NCBI RefSeq assembly: GCF_000732325.1 | Contig: NZ_BBIW01000002.1 | Location: forward strand, 372,007 to 436,006 | Reading direction: 5' to 3' | Source of the DNA: Paenibacillus sp. TCA20 | Lineage (GTDB): Bacteria; Bacillota; Bacilli; Paenibacillales; Paenibacillaceae | DNA: 64,000 nucleotides | Shown: positions 1 to 8,868 of the stretch, piece after piece | How positions within the stretch are numbered: position 1 is the first letter of the stretch | How the letters are laid out: every line of letters starts with the position of its first letter | Position numbers and translations under genes: made by a program | The notes under the pieces: model-generated | What the model saw: only the letters and a program-made list of their open reading frames with translations | Database searches by the model: none | What the model was told of the DNA's origin: nothing

Positions 1-544
1 TTGGTTTCCCTGTAGAGCCTGAAGTATAGATGATATAAGCAAGATCAGAAGGTGCACTCATATAATGTTGGACGCCAGTCTGATCATAACTTGACAAGAT
101 CGGAGACTCCTTTGGATTCACGACCGGGATATCCATTCCTTCTGGAACTAGCGAATGATCCTGAGCGATGCACAGCACGGCTCCGCTGTCCTCCAGCATG
201 TAACTGATCCGATCTGCTGGATACTCCGTGTCAATCGGCATATAAGCACCGCCCGCTTTTAATACAGCGAGAATTGAAATGACCATGTCCATTGTTCTTG
301 GACAGAGGATGCCTACAATCTGGTTTGGCTTTATCTGCCTTGAACGAAGGACCTCTGCCAGCTCTTCTGCTCTACTATTGAGCTGATCGTAGGTCAATTG
401 CTGCTCTTCAAATTTCAAAGCGATTCGGCTTCCGGACTTTTGTACTTGTCGCTCAAACAAGCTGTGAATCGTCATCTCCCTGGGGTAATCAGCAACCGTG
501 TCGTTAAAATCATGAAGAAGTCTTCGCCTCTCCTGATCGGGCAT
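1..544 (-). CDS. NRPS adenylation domain, partial, continues off the left edge; out of frame with the upstream NRPS ORF
   Basis: The minus strand from about 555 down to 1 reads as the N-terminal half of an amino-acid adenylation domain: a typical linker (PDQERRRLL, then FNDTVADYPREMTIHSLFE) followed by core A1 to A3, ending at the window edge in AYIIYTSGSTGKP. It lies in frame -1 relative to the 1252-residue NRPS ORF just upstream. Residues LSSLNFM, which belong to the usual C-to-A linker, are encoded in this frame before the first ATG (544). This implies the domain was originally continuous with the upstream condensation domain. An independent start at ATG 544 is possible, but no good ribosome site precedes it. 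The specificity pocket lies beyond the edge, so the substrate cannot be predicted. Confidence 0.8.
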   Translation of the reverse strand, partial: MPDQERRRLLHDFNDTVADYPREMTIHSLFERQVQKSGSRIALKFEEQQLTYDQLNSRAEELAEVLRSRQIKPNQIVGILCPRTMDMVISILAVLKAGGAYMPIDTEYPADRISYMLEDSGAVLCIAQDHSLVPEGMDIPVVNPKESPILSSYDQTGVQHYMSAPSDLAYIIYTSGSTGKP

Positions 545-554
545 GAAATTCAAG

Positions 555-3500
555 CTAGACAGTTTGATAATCAACAACCCCTTCCAGTATTGTCGTGTAA
601 TAATCCAGTAATCTCTCAATCGTCTCTCTTCGGTATAAATCCGTATTATATTCCATTCGTAGCTTAAGCACGTCAGACTCCTCATACACATGCATAATTA
701 GGTCATATTTGGCTGTATTGCCGGTTTCAATTGTCATATAAGCTGACGTCTGACCTAACGAATATTGATGAGTAAATTCATTCTGCAGCGTGAACATCAC
801 TTGAAGGGGAGAACGAAGTGATCCTGCTTCTCTCCCTGAAATGTTGTTCAGTACCATTTCCAAGGGAACATCTTGGTGTTGATAAGCTCCAAGAGCTGTG
901 TTTTTCACTTGATCCAATAATTCGTCAAAAGTCATCTCATCCGAGATCTCTACCTTCAAGACGACCGTATTGGCTAGAAAACCGATGAGTTTCTCGGTAT
1001 CTGGCCTGCTTCGATTGGCCATGACAGTCGTAATCGGCAGTTCGGCTTGTCCTGAGAAACGGTGAATTAGATAAGAGTATGTCGCGAACAAGAGCATAAA
1101 CAGAGTCGTATTCGTATGAGCTACTTTCTCGTAAACCAGTTTGGTCATACGAGGGCCTACTGCCTTTTCCAGCGTATCTCCAGCAAATGTGGAGGTTTCA
1201 GTGAGTAGGGCATCAGGAGGCACCTGCAAGGATCCTTTTGTTCCTTCAATCTGTTCTTTCCAATATTCTGCTTTACTATATAAAAATGAGGTAGACGTGT
1301 TCTCTAGGTCGGACTGCCATAAGATGTAATCAGAGTAAGTCGCCGTCGCCGTCTGTTCCTCTAGTTCTTCTTGTAAATAAAGCTGAATAAGCTCATTCGT
1401 AAAAATTTCAACAGACCACCCGTCTGACATAATATGGTGCATGGAAATAACCAGCGTATGATCTACTAGACTATTTGCCAATAGTGTTAAGCGAATGCAA
1501 GGGTCACTTAAAAGATCAAAGCGTCTGTTCGCCTCATTCTTAATAAATGTATTGCGGTGCAGCTCTCGTTCTACCTCGTCCCACTCTTTCAAATCAACAA
1601 ATTGAACGTAAGGCTGGACGCTGTCCTCAATATATTGATAAGGGCTGTTGTCTGCTACCCCGAATCTAACTCGCAGTGCTTCATGGCGCTCAAACAAAGC
1701 AGCCAAGCATCCATAGAGCTTGTCATATTGAATGTCACCTTGAAACCGGATAGAGAAGGTGGATGTATAGAACGGGCTGTCTGGAACCATCATGTGCAGG
1801 AACCATTGACTCTTCTGTTTAAGCGTCAAGGGCAGCCTGTTGCTGTTCCGTGATCGAACAGGGATCGTTAGGAACTCCGTCTGCTCCTCTGCGTCATTTA
1901 ACATTTCTAATAAGCCAGCTACCGTTGCCTGTTCAAAGAATTGTTCCGCTGTAATCTGAATAGAATATCGTCTATATATCATCGTAATTAGCTTGGACAT
2001 TTTAAGTGAATCGCCACCTAGCTGAAAAAAATCCTCCTGCTCGGACAGCTCATTCAAATCTAGAATCTTACAGAAGCAGTCCGTCAGAAAGGCAGCCTTT
2101 TCTTCGGAATTGTTATCCCTTTCCGCTTGTGATTCTTGAATTTGGTAGACTTCTATTTCACTCGCTGTAAGATTGTACTCTTTCAATATTTCTCTAATGC
2201 TTGAATATAGCGCACATTCCGAGCTTGTTGCTTCATCTGAGGAATAATATACGCAGATTAGTATATTTTGTTCGATGTTATCCGCAGTCATTTTAATTTC
2301 TTCTTGAACATTTGAATACTCTATTGGACTTCTATTAAATTTAGAATCTCCGAGTAGTCTATTCTTCTGCACACGTTTCTCCATTAGACAATCCAATTCA
2401 CTTAGAAGCTCATCATAACTACCTTCCATTAGATCATTCACAAGCAGCCGCCTCTGAATTTTTCCCGTAGGCGTACGGTGAAAGCTTTCACTCCTGACTG
2501 GAATTACATATCTCGGATGAACTCCAAACTGTCGAGAAATAAGCCCTCTCAATTTTTGTATAATTAGAATGCAGTAATCGGGTTCATTGTGTATTGGACT
2601 AAAGAACAGCAATAAATGATCATTCCCATTCTCTCCGCCAGACACGCCGGCAGCAGCAACATAACCATGAACGATTCCTTCGACTTGCTCCATCACCGCT
2701 TCAACTTCAAAGTTATAAACATTCTTGGCATTGATAATAAGAACATCTTTCTCTCTGCCCGTTAGAATGAGACTTCCGTTTTTTACAAAGCCTAAATCAC
2801 CCGTTTCAAACCATCCATCATCTGTAAAAGCTTCCTTCGTCGCTGCTTCATTCTTGAAATAATGGTCAATGATCGTACTTCCTTTGAGTTGAATTCTTCC
2901 CACTGTTTTTTCGCCAAGCTCAGCGCCACTCGGATCGGAGATGCGAAGCTGTACACCTGGAATGACTTGTCCTATCTCTACAAAAGCTACTGACTCATTG
3001 CTATCCTTGCCTTCATCAAATATCAAATGGTCATCCAGGCTGTCCTTGCGCACAAAATATACGCCCGTTGACGGAGAGTCATCTAAATGCCTCCCAAAAC
3101 ATAAGCTTCCTGAAAATTCGGACATTCCATAGGCAGGTATAATGCTGTTATTACTTAATCCAAAAGGAGCTAGTTTTCTCAAAAACTTTTTCGCTGTCAA
3201 CACGGAAATGGGCTGACCTACATTTAAAAGAATCTTAACGGAAGTAAAATCCCACTGCTGATCGATCGCTTCTCCATTTAGTTGATTGATCTGATCGTAT
3301 CCAAAATTAGGAGCCCAAGAAAAGGTTACTTGGTGCAAACTCATATCTTCCAGCCATACAGCCGGCCGCGATAGAAACCTCTCAACAGGACTTAAAATTT
3401 GTTCACTACCGATCACGGTACCCAGAATGTGGTTGGTTAGAAGCCCACCTGCATGATATAGAGGCATCCAATTCAGCGTGATCTCATTCTCCGTTAAATG

Positions 3501-4313
3501 TAAATGACGCTGAATACCTATAATGTTGGACAGTATATTCGAGTGTCTGTATGATACACACTTTGGAATGCCGGTTGTACCCGAGGTGAATAGGAACATA
3601 GCATAGTCCTCGGCATTCGCTGGATGACGATATGAAGAAGGATTGGATTGCAGCAAATCGTTTGTTGATATTATTTTTTCATTGGCACGATGTATTGGTT
3701 GATCGGTTACGATAAGTGGAGATTCGAGGAGGCTTCGTACCTTCTCAAATTTTATTCTTTCTGCGTGATTCGCTGAGAGCTGCAATGTGTTCTTCATAGG
3801 TGCAGGGAGAAATCCGCCCATGACACAGCTCCAGAAGAGGATAACAAAATGATCAATTCTTTCGATTTGAAAAATGACTTTATCACCCGGTCTAAGCCCT
3901 TGCGCGATAAGTCCGCCAAGCATTCGTTCGGCCTGCTGTGACAACTCAGCGTAATTGGATGCAATGCGCTCATCATTATTTAGATAGTAATGAATTTTCT
4001 TGTCAGGATATCTTAGAACCGTCTGATTAAAAGCCTCTACTAATGTATGGGGGTCACTTTCATTCCAAGTTAACGGCTTCCCTATAAGTAGAGAAGAGTT
4101 ATTTTCACTCGTTCCTTTAAGTTTCTCCTTCATTTTTACTGTCGGTTTTGAATATGTAAAATGTTCTCCCCTCTGTAGTGTGGCAGAGGCACGGTTAAGA
4201 CGGGATTCGTTTGAATACGCCAAACTTTTTTGTTCATTAAAGAGAGATACCTTAACATTGGATAGCGTATGAAGCTGTCGAATGCGATCTTCAAGCAAAT
4301 GGTTAAACATCAT
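555..4313 (-). CDS. NRPS loading module: FAAL/CoA-ligase-like adenylation, carrier and condensation domains
   Basis: A 1252-residue multidomain synthetase. Residues about 85-625 form an AMP-forming acyl/aryl ligase (FLFTSGTTGIPK, AYGMSE, GWFETGDLGF, TPTGKIQRR). The WMPLYH and FSWAPNFGYD segments resemble fatty-acyl-AMP ligase/CAL starter domains more than amino-acid A domains. Residues about 740-805 are a carrier domain with phosphopantetheine serine in GGDSL (about 769). Residues about 826-1250 are a condensation domain with an intact HHxxxDG motif (HHIMSDG, about 959). The first ATG follows AAGGAGGAA by 7 nt. No C domain precedes the ligase, so this is an initiation module. It lies 15 nt after the pabB/C stop, implying one transcript. 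The ORF stops at 555 just where the linker to the next A domain should continue, which looks like a frameshift. The starter could be a fatty acid or an aryl acid such as p-aminobenzoate. Confidence 0.85.
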   Translation of the reverse strand: MMFNHLLEDRIRQLHTLSNVKVSLFNEQKSLAYSNESRLNRASATLQRGEHFTYSKPTVKMKEKLKGTSENNSSLLIGKPLTWNESDPHTLVEAFNQTVLRYPDKKIHYYLNNDERIASNYAELSQQAERMLGGLIAQGLRPGDKVIFQIERIDHFVILFWSCVMGGFLPAPMKNTLQLSANHAERIKFEKVRSLLESPLIVTDQPIHRANEKIISTNDLLQSNPSSYRHPANAEDYAMFLFTSGTTGIPKCVSYRHSNILSNIIGIQRHLHLTENEITLNWMPLYHAGGLLTNHILGTVIGSEQILSPVERFLSRPAVWLEDMSLHQVTFSWAPNFGYDQINQLNGEAIDQQWDFTSVKILLNVGQPISVLTAKKFLRKLAPFGLSNNSIIPAYGMSEFSGSLCFGRHLDDSPSTGVYFVRKDSLDDHLIFDEGKDSNESVAFVEIGQVIPGVQLRISDPSGAELGEKTVGRIQLKGSTIIDHYFKNEAATKEAFTDDGWFETGDLGFVKNGSLILTGREKDVLIINAKNVYNFEVEAVMEQVEGIVHGYVAAAGVSGGENGNDHLLLFFSPIHNEPDYCILIIQKLRGLISRQFGVHPRYVIPVRSESFHRTPTGKIQRRLLVNDLMEGSYDELLSELDCLMEKRVQKNRLLGDSKFNRSPIEYSNVQEEIKMTADNIEQNILICVYYSSDEATSSECALYSSIREILKEYNLTASEIEVYQIQESQAERDNNSEEKAAFLTDCFCKILDLNELSEQEDFFQLGGDSLKMSKLITMIYRRYSIQITAEQFFEQATVAGLLEMLNDAEEQTEFLTIPVRSRNSNRLPLTLKQKSQWFLHMMVPDSPFYTSTFSIRFQGDIQYDKLYGCLAALFERHEALRVRFGVADNSPYQYIEDSVQPYVQFVDLKEWDEVERELHRNTFIKNEANRRFDLLSDPCIRLTLLANSLVDHTLVISMHHIMSDGWSVEIFTNELIQLYLQEELEEQTATATYSDYILWQSDLENTSTSFLYSKAEYWKEQIEGTKGSLQVPPDALLTETSTFAGDTLEKAVGPRMTKLVYEKVAHTNTTLFMLLFATYSYLIHRFSGQAELPITTVMANRSRPDTEKLIGFLANTVVLKVEISDEMTFDELLDQVKNTALGAYQHQDVPLEMVLNNISGREAGSLRSPLQVMFTLQNEFTHQYSLGQTSAYMTIETGNTAKYDLIMHVYEESDVLKLRMEYNTDLYRRETIERLLDYYTTILEGVVDYQTV

Positions 4314-4328
4314 CTCATGCTTCCTCCT

Positions 4329-6125
4329 TCAATTCAGAGTAAAATTGAGTTCATGAATAACTTGATCAAGGCTTTCTTGTGCAATATCAATAGAGATCCA
4401 TCCGCGAACACTATTAATAAGCCAAATCTGTGATGCCTCAATCATATCTCGAATCGTAAGGACTCTCTCTACTAGCAATCCGCTCTGGATCAGCTCATTG
4501 CGAAGCGTACCAGCTAGAAGTCCGCAATGTGTAGGAGGAGTGAATTTCGTATTGTTGATTTCCAAGACGACATTCCCGGTTGTAAACTCTGTTAATTCCC
4601 TTTTTTCATTCCATAGAAGTACATCGTAGACTTGTCCTCTATTCTCATAATGATCATTATAGATCGCCCGATAAGTTGTTTTGTGGTATAGGAATCGGCT
4701 TGCAGAGGAAACCGGAAATTGTGCTAAGATGGCTTCCATCGGACCTTGTATTTCATATAAAGCCTCGTTACAAATATGGAAGCTTCCGTCTTTGGACAGC
4801 AGCATTCTTACTTTCCAGATTCCATCCCTATATTGAATTGAATGCTGTAAGAGTGCTTGTCTAATCGAGACCCAATTCCCTTCAAATTCAAAGTAAGCAG
4901 CAGATTTCTTCATTCTTTCAAGATGAGGTTCTAACAAATCGAATCTTCCATTTTCCAGTCGGATCGATTCGAGTAGCTGAAATTCGGGTCTGACTTCAGT
5001 AAGTAGTAATGCTTTTGTTCGAGCCTCTTGATATTCTTCCTCTGCTGTAGAGTCCCAGGTAATACCGCCGCCAACCCCATATTCAGCTATATTTGTGCAA
5101 TGATCTATCCAAACCGTCCTGATAGCTACATTAAATACAGCTGATCCATCTGGATTGATGATACCAATGGAACCACAGTATATTTCTCTAGGCGTATTCT
5201 CCAGCTCCTGTATAAGGTGCATCGTGCTAATTTTGGGTGCACCCGTAATGGAACCGCACGGGAACAAGGCTTTAAATGTATCGAATAGACCGGCCTCCTC
5301 TTTAATATTAGCAGTTACAGTGGAGGTCATTTGAAACAAGGTATAGTACTTTTCAATATTAAATAAATGGGGTACCTCTACACTTCCTGGCTCAGCAATC
5401 ACTCCAAGGTCATTTCTCAGCAGATCTGTAATCATGACATTTTCTGCTCGATTCTTCTCCGAATTCCGTAACCATTCAGATAGAATCTCATCCTCTTCCA
5501 ATGTAACGCCGCGTCTAACAGTTCCTTTCATCGGGCGAGTTTCAATCTGTCTGCCTTTTTTCTTGAAGAATAACTCTGGAGAGGCGCTTAATATACTATA
5601 ATCTCCCATATGCACCATTGCCGAATAATCAGCTTGCTGAGCAAGACACAATCTTGTGTAGAAGTTATAGGGATTCCCTTCAAACTTGGAACGAAGCCGC
5701 ATGGTATAGTTAACTTGATATGTATCTCCTCTTCGTATCGCTTGATGAATTTGACGTATGTGATCTTTATATGTGTGTTCCTCGATCGTAGGACTCCATT
5801 CTGATACCTCAAACGCTTCACATTCAAAGTGAATTTCGTCGTTATGAACCTGATCAAAAATTCCAAACCAGAGAAGAGGTAAAACGGTATTCTGATGAAC
5901 CTCAAACGCTGAATCGAATGCCGGTGCGGCCTCATAAGAAACATAACCAGCTGCATAATAACCCTCTTTTGTGTACTGCTCGACTCTCTCAAGAGCTGCT
6001 CTAATTTCTGAAATATCCCTTGCCTCAATAATTTCTATGGGATTAGTAAAAACCTTGCGCTGTCTACCCTCCTCTTCACTCACAAAATCCAAAATGATAT
6101 AGGGACTGTCCTCTTTTATCATCAT
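4329..6125 (-). CDS. pabB: Aminodeoxychorismate synthase component I fused to aminodeoxychorismate lyase (PabB-PabC)
   Basis: 598 residues. The N-terminal two-thirds is a chorismate-binding enzyme (DTYQVNYT about 134-141, SASPELFF, FPCGSITGAPK about 288-298). The diagnostic motif is RPMKGT with Lys200. The PabB family carries Lys here while anthranilate synthase TrpE carries Ala, so this should make 4-amino-4-deoxychorismate. The C-terminal part (about 380-598) is a class IV PLP aminotransferase/lyase like PabC, with probable PLP lysine 482 in HKTTYR and the LAGTLRNELI motif. It would release pyruvate to give p-aminobenzoate. RBS AGGAGG lies 10 nt before the ATG pair. It sits between pabA (30-nt gap) and the NRPS (15-nt gap). 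Such fusions also serve folate synthesis, but the NRPS linkage points to secondary metabolism. Confidence 0.92.
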   Translation of the reverse strand: MMIKEDSPYIILDFVSEEEGRQRKVFTNPIEIIEARDISEIRAALERVEQYTKEGYYAAGYVSYEAAPAFDSAFEVHQNTVLPLLWFGIFDQVHNDEIHFECEAFEVSEWSPTIEEHTYKDHIRQIHQAIRRGDTYQVNYTMRLRSKFEGNPYNFYTRLCLAQQADYSAMVHMGDYSILSASPELFFKKKGRQIETRPMKGTVRRGVTLEEDEILSEWLRNSEKNRAENVMITDLLRNDLGVIAEPGSVEVPHLFNIEKYYTLFQMTSTVTANIKEEAGLFDTFKALFPCGSITGAPKISTMHLIQELENTPREIYCGSIGIINPDGSAVFNVAIRTVWIDHCTNIAEYGVGGGITWDSTAEEEYQEARTKALLLTEVRPEFQLLESIRLENGRFDLLEPHLERMKKSAAYFEFEGNWVSIRQALLQHSIQYRDGIWKVRMLLSKDGSFHICNEALYEIQGPMEAILAQFPVSSASRFLYHKTTYRAIYNDHYENRGQVYDVLLWNEKRELTEFTTGNVVLEINNTKFTPPTHCGLLAGTLRNELIQSGLLVERVLTIRDMIEASQIWLINSVRGWISIDIAQESLDQVIHELNFTLN

Positions 6126-6155
6126 CGATCAGTATCCTCCTATGACTGCCGGTTA

Positions 6156-6755
6156 TTAAACATACTTTAATTCTGCTGCTCGTTTTTTTACTGCGTACAT
6201 ATAGAGAAAGTTGTTTAATATTTGTTTTCCGTAGGGAGTGATTATGGATTCAGGATGAAACTGTACACCTTCGATATCATATTTCCGATGCCGAAGTGCC
6301 ATGATCTCCCCTGCCTCAGAAGTTGCCGTTACTTCTATATCATCAGGAACATCATTATGCACGATAAGGGAGTGATATCTTGCAACCGTCAAAGGATTCG
6401 GAAGATCGTGAAACAGGCCCTTGCTCTCATGATGGATGAGGGATGTCTTCCCATGCATAGGTTGATCTGCAGCCATGACTTCAGCTCCAAAAGCTTGAGC
6501 AATCGCTTGATGACCGAGGCACACACCGAGTATGGGAACTTTTCCGGCAAAATAGCGAATTACCTCTAGTGAGATACCAGCATTAGAAGGATTTGAGGGA
6601 CCTGGAGAAATTACAATGTAATCTGGATTCAGACTTTCTAGTGCATTCAATGTAATCGAATCATTTCTATAGACGTTGACCTCTTGCCCAAGTTCAGATA
6701 AATACTGCACTAAGTTGTAAGTGAATGAATCAAAATTATCAATGATTGCAAGCAT
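6156..6755 (-). CDS. pabA: Aminodeoxychorismate synthase component II, glutamine amidotransferase (PabA)
   Basis: 199 residues from the ATG at 6755, chosen because AGGAGGA (6761-6767) sits 5 nt upstream and the family begins at M-L-x-I-I-D-N-x-D-S-F. Class I glutamine amidotransferase signatures are present: [11 protein letters not shown], the nucleophile Cys79 in GVCLGHQ, and the His/Glu pair in GVQFHPES. It supplies ammonia from glutamine to the PabB domain encoded 30 nt downstream. It is the first gene of the apparent pabA-pabBC-NRPS operon. The sequence alone cannot fully exclude a TrpG role, but the neighbour has the PabB-type lysine, so PabA is preferred. Confidence 0.9.
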   Translation of the reverse strand: MLAIIDNFDSFTYNLVQYLSELGQEVNVYRNDSITLNALESLNPDYIVISPGPSNPSNAGISLEVIRYFAGKVPILGVCLGHQAIAQAFGAEVMAADQPMHGKTSLIHHESKGLFHDLPNPLTVARYHSLIVHNDVPDDIEVTATSEAGEIMALRHRKYDIEGVQFHPESIITPYGKQILNNFLYMYAVKKRAAELKYV

Positions 6756-6790
6756 ATACATCCTCCTATGATTAGGATCCCACACTTGGG

Positions 6791-6884
6791 AGTATAGACT
6801 GACCGTCCGGTCTTTTTATGGGTAGAAATAATCATTTTTATCTCTATGACTCGCCTCCTACAATTTAGACTGACTATTCGGTTT
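6791..6884 (-). promoter_or_regulatory. Probable pabA operon control region with two TetR-type operator-like sites
   Basis: Two related sequences, TAGACTGACCGTCCGGTCT (6795-6813) and TAGACTGACTATTCGGTTT (6866-6884), lie 71 bp apart upstream of pabA. The first contains the perfect palindrome GACCG-TC-CGGTC (6801-6812) and directly abuts a -10-like TATACT on the minus strand (6791-6796), so a bound repressor would block polymerase. The arrangement resembles TetR/AcrR operators, but no TetR gene is present in the window. The rest of the gap, 6885-7084, is AT-rich and shows nothing I recognise. Confidence 0.5.
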
Positions 6885-7084
6885 ACTTTACTTTAAATGC
6901 AACTCTGAAACTAATCGACAATATGTACTACTCAGCTACAATTTTGCCTGAGAATGGTAACAGTATATCACAGGAAATACGAATATTTGTTATTATATTT
7001 AGTTTTTTCTGTAAAAATGTTCAAAATAGTAAGGGCGGCCTATTGTTCAATCCAGCTTTCGACATGTTAAGACAATTGACCATG

Positions 7085-7405
7085 CTATCGCCCTCGGCTG
7101 CGGACATGGTTCGATTTAATGGATCTCGGAATCGTGGTTGGGGCCTGCTTGTATATCCATTTTAGATAAGAACGGATCTTCGGGTCAGCCTGCAGCGCTT
7201 CAATGGAAGTCAAACCTAGAACAACAAGCTCCCTGTTCGTATATAAATGGTGAATTTGCTTATGGCATGGAATACAGAGATCAGCCGTTTCCTTATAGTT
7301 CCCACCTAATTCACGCGGTGTTAGATGATGCACCGTCGTTACGGGAACAACTCGATTGCATAGTTCACAGGGTTTGGCCTGTTTTACTGAATCCTTCACT
7401 CGCAA
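7085..7405 (-). CDS. Small HNH endonuclease family protein
   Basis: About 106 residues. A zinc-binding CELC pair, then VHHLTPRELGG, an Asn-containing stretch, LCIPCHKQIHH and LYTNREL form a complete HNH (beta-beta-alpha metal) motif with four cysteines. Proteins of this size are widespread stand-alone HNH proteins in Bacillus and Paenibacillus (YisB-like); their role is generally unknown. AGGAGGAGG (7409-7417 region) precedes two in-frame starts, TTG 7405 (3-nt spacing) and GTG 7399 (9-nt spacing). The GTG is better placed, giving 104 residues. No intein, intron or phage context was seen around it. Confidence 0.8.
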   Translation of the reverse strand: MRVKDSVKQAKPCELCNRVVPVTTVHHLTPRELGGNYKETADLCIPCHKQIHHLYTNRELVVLGLTSIEALQADPKIRSYLKWIYKQAPTTIPRSIKSNHVRSRGR

Positions 7406-7493
7406 TAACCTCCTCCTCTGACCGACAATGAACGAGTCTATTTAGCATGATGAGATTGTTTAAATGATATTCATATTCACGAAGCAGAATGGA

Positions 7494-7524
7494 TGGATTT
7501 ATTTACTTTTCACTGCGCATACTA
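7494..7524 (+). promoter_or_regulatory. Sigma-G-like forespore promoter of the germination operon
   Basis: CATACTA (7518-7524) matches the B. subtilis sigma-G -10 element. TGGATT (7494-7499), 18 nt upstream, is a partial match to its -35 element. The predicted start of transcription is about 17-20 nt before the gerA-type ATG at 7548. This also argues against the longer in-frame start at 7464, which would lie upstream of the promoter. Confidence 0.45.
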
Positions 7525-7547
7525 AACCTAAAAAAAGGGTGAAAAGG

Positions 7548-8867
7548 ATGCTTGCGACAGATGAATTAGAAACGTATCGCATTTCATGCGGACAGATGAA
7601 TTACACATTACAATGGCTGTCAACACTTGCGGACGACAAGCAGATCAAAGAGAGGCTGCTTCCTTATCTCATGGCAGTACAGCCTGCTACCCTTGCACAG
7701 CTTCAATCCACAACGCCTATTCCAGGTATATTGTTCGTAACTAACATAGATGCACAAAAATACCTCCTGCAAGGACATGTATCAGTAATCATGGAGAACA
7801 TCGTGGGTCCAGAAACACCCGCAGCCGTTATCCCGGTGCAGAAGCAGCAGTACCGAAGTATTGAGGAGCCTAAGGAGGAATTTGCTGAGCTTGGACCATT
7901 TGAAGCTTTTACTGAATCACTGGAGACCAATTTGTATATGATGCGTCGTCGTTTACCCATTGAGGAAGTCTGCGTTCATAAGATTGAATATGACAACGGA
8001 AGAATAAAGGGCGCCATTGTGTATCACAAAGATCATAAACAGGAAGCACTTCAATTGGAACAAGAGGCCCAAACCGCGTTTGAAAATTATTCAGACAGTA
8101 TTCTGGATACGTCAACACTTGCTCTTGCCCAGAATGGATTGCAATTTACACTAAGCAATGTGAATCTGCTTACGGAGCACCCGGTTCAATGTGTTCGCCG
8201 TATTATGAAGGGCCAGGTTGTTCTCTTGCTGGAAGGCTCGCGCAAAGGTCTGATTGCTCCAACTTATTTATCGGACTATTTCCAGGCACCTTCTGACTAT
8301 TTAATGGCTCTGCCTTTCGTTATGCTGATCAGAGCGATAAGAATATTCAGCTTCATCATGGCTCTGACCCTGCTGCCTCTATATGTAGCGATCATCAATT
8401 TCCATTACCAAATGATTCCTTCTAAAGTGATCGAAACATTATTTATATCAAGGTATGCGGTACCCTTTTCTGCCTTCTTCGAAGCATTAATTATGGAAGC
8501 TGCCTTACTCGTTCTGCTAGAAGCTGTTGCCAGACTGCCTACGAAGCTCTCGCAGAGCGCCGGAGTCGTCGCCGGTATCGTGCTGGGTACGGCTGCCGTT
8601 GAAGCGAAGCTCGTCAGTAATATTATGATTGTTGTTATGGGTGCCTCCGCCTTGTTTACCCTGACCAGCGCTAGTATTGCACTTCGAAATTCGTTATTCG
8701 TATACAGTATACCTGCTCTGTTGTTGGCTAATTTCATGGGCATTACAGGTATATTCTTATTCTGGTTTTTATTAATGGCAAGACTGCTTCAAGTCAAATC
8801 GCTAGACCGCCCATTTACTACCTTTAGCGTGCCTGCTCTGACCGATTTTTTCAGAAGGAGATTTTGA
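7548..8867 (+). CDS. GerA-family spore germination receptor subunit A
   Basis: 439 residues from the ATG at 7548. An upstream in-frame ATG at 7464 is rejected because the likely sigma-G promoter lies after it and it has no ribosome site. The hydrophilic N-terminal half (about 1-250, MNYTLQWL through a segment with NYSDSILD) is the cytoplasmic GerA domain. The C-terminal half has about five to six membrane segments from about residue 255 onward, with family motifs around SRYAVPF, LIMEAALLVLLEA and GTAAVEA. These subunits form inner-membrane nutrient receptors of spores together with the B and C proteins encoded next. It is slightly shorter than typical (about 480), mainly at the N terminus. 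The germinant cannot be inferred. Confidence 0.9.
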   Translation: MLATDELETYRISCGQMNYTLQWLSTLADDKQIKERLLPYLMAVQPATLAQLQSTTPIPGILFVTNIDAQKYLLQGHVSVIMENIVGPETPAAVIPVQKQQYRSIEEPKEEFAELGPFEAFTESLETNLYMMRRRLPIEEVCVHKIEYDNGRIKGAIVYHKDHKQEALQLEQEAQTAFENYSDSILDTSTLALAQNGLQFTLSNVNLLTEHPVQCVRRIMKGQVVLLLEGSRKGLIAPTYLSDYFQAPSDYLMALPFVMLIRAIRIFSFIMALTLLPLYVAIINFHYQMIPSKVIETLFISRYAVPFSAFFEALIMEAALLVLLEAVARLPTKLSQSAGVVAGIVLGTAAVEAKLVSNIMIVVMGASALFTLTSASIALRNSLFVYSIPALLLANFMGITGIFLFWFLLMARLLQVKSLDRPFTTFSVPALTDFFRRRF

Positions 8868-8868
8868 T

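Noticed and set aside
5588..6028. 146-residue minus-strand frame within pabB
   Set aside because: Out-of-frame overlap with the well-conserved PabB coding sequence.
6156..6755. Assignment of the amidotransferase as TrpG of tryptophan synthesis
   Set aside because: The partner has the PabB-type lysine and a PabC domain, and no trp genes are nearby.
7464..7547. Longer N-terminal start for the GerA-like protein
   Set aside because: No ribosome site, and a sigma-G-like promoter lies within this stretch; ATG 7548 has proper signals.
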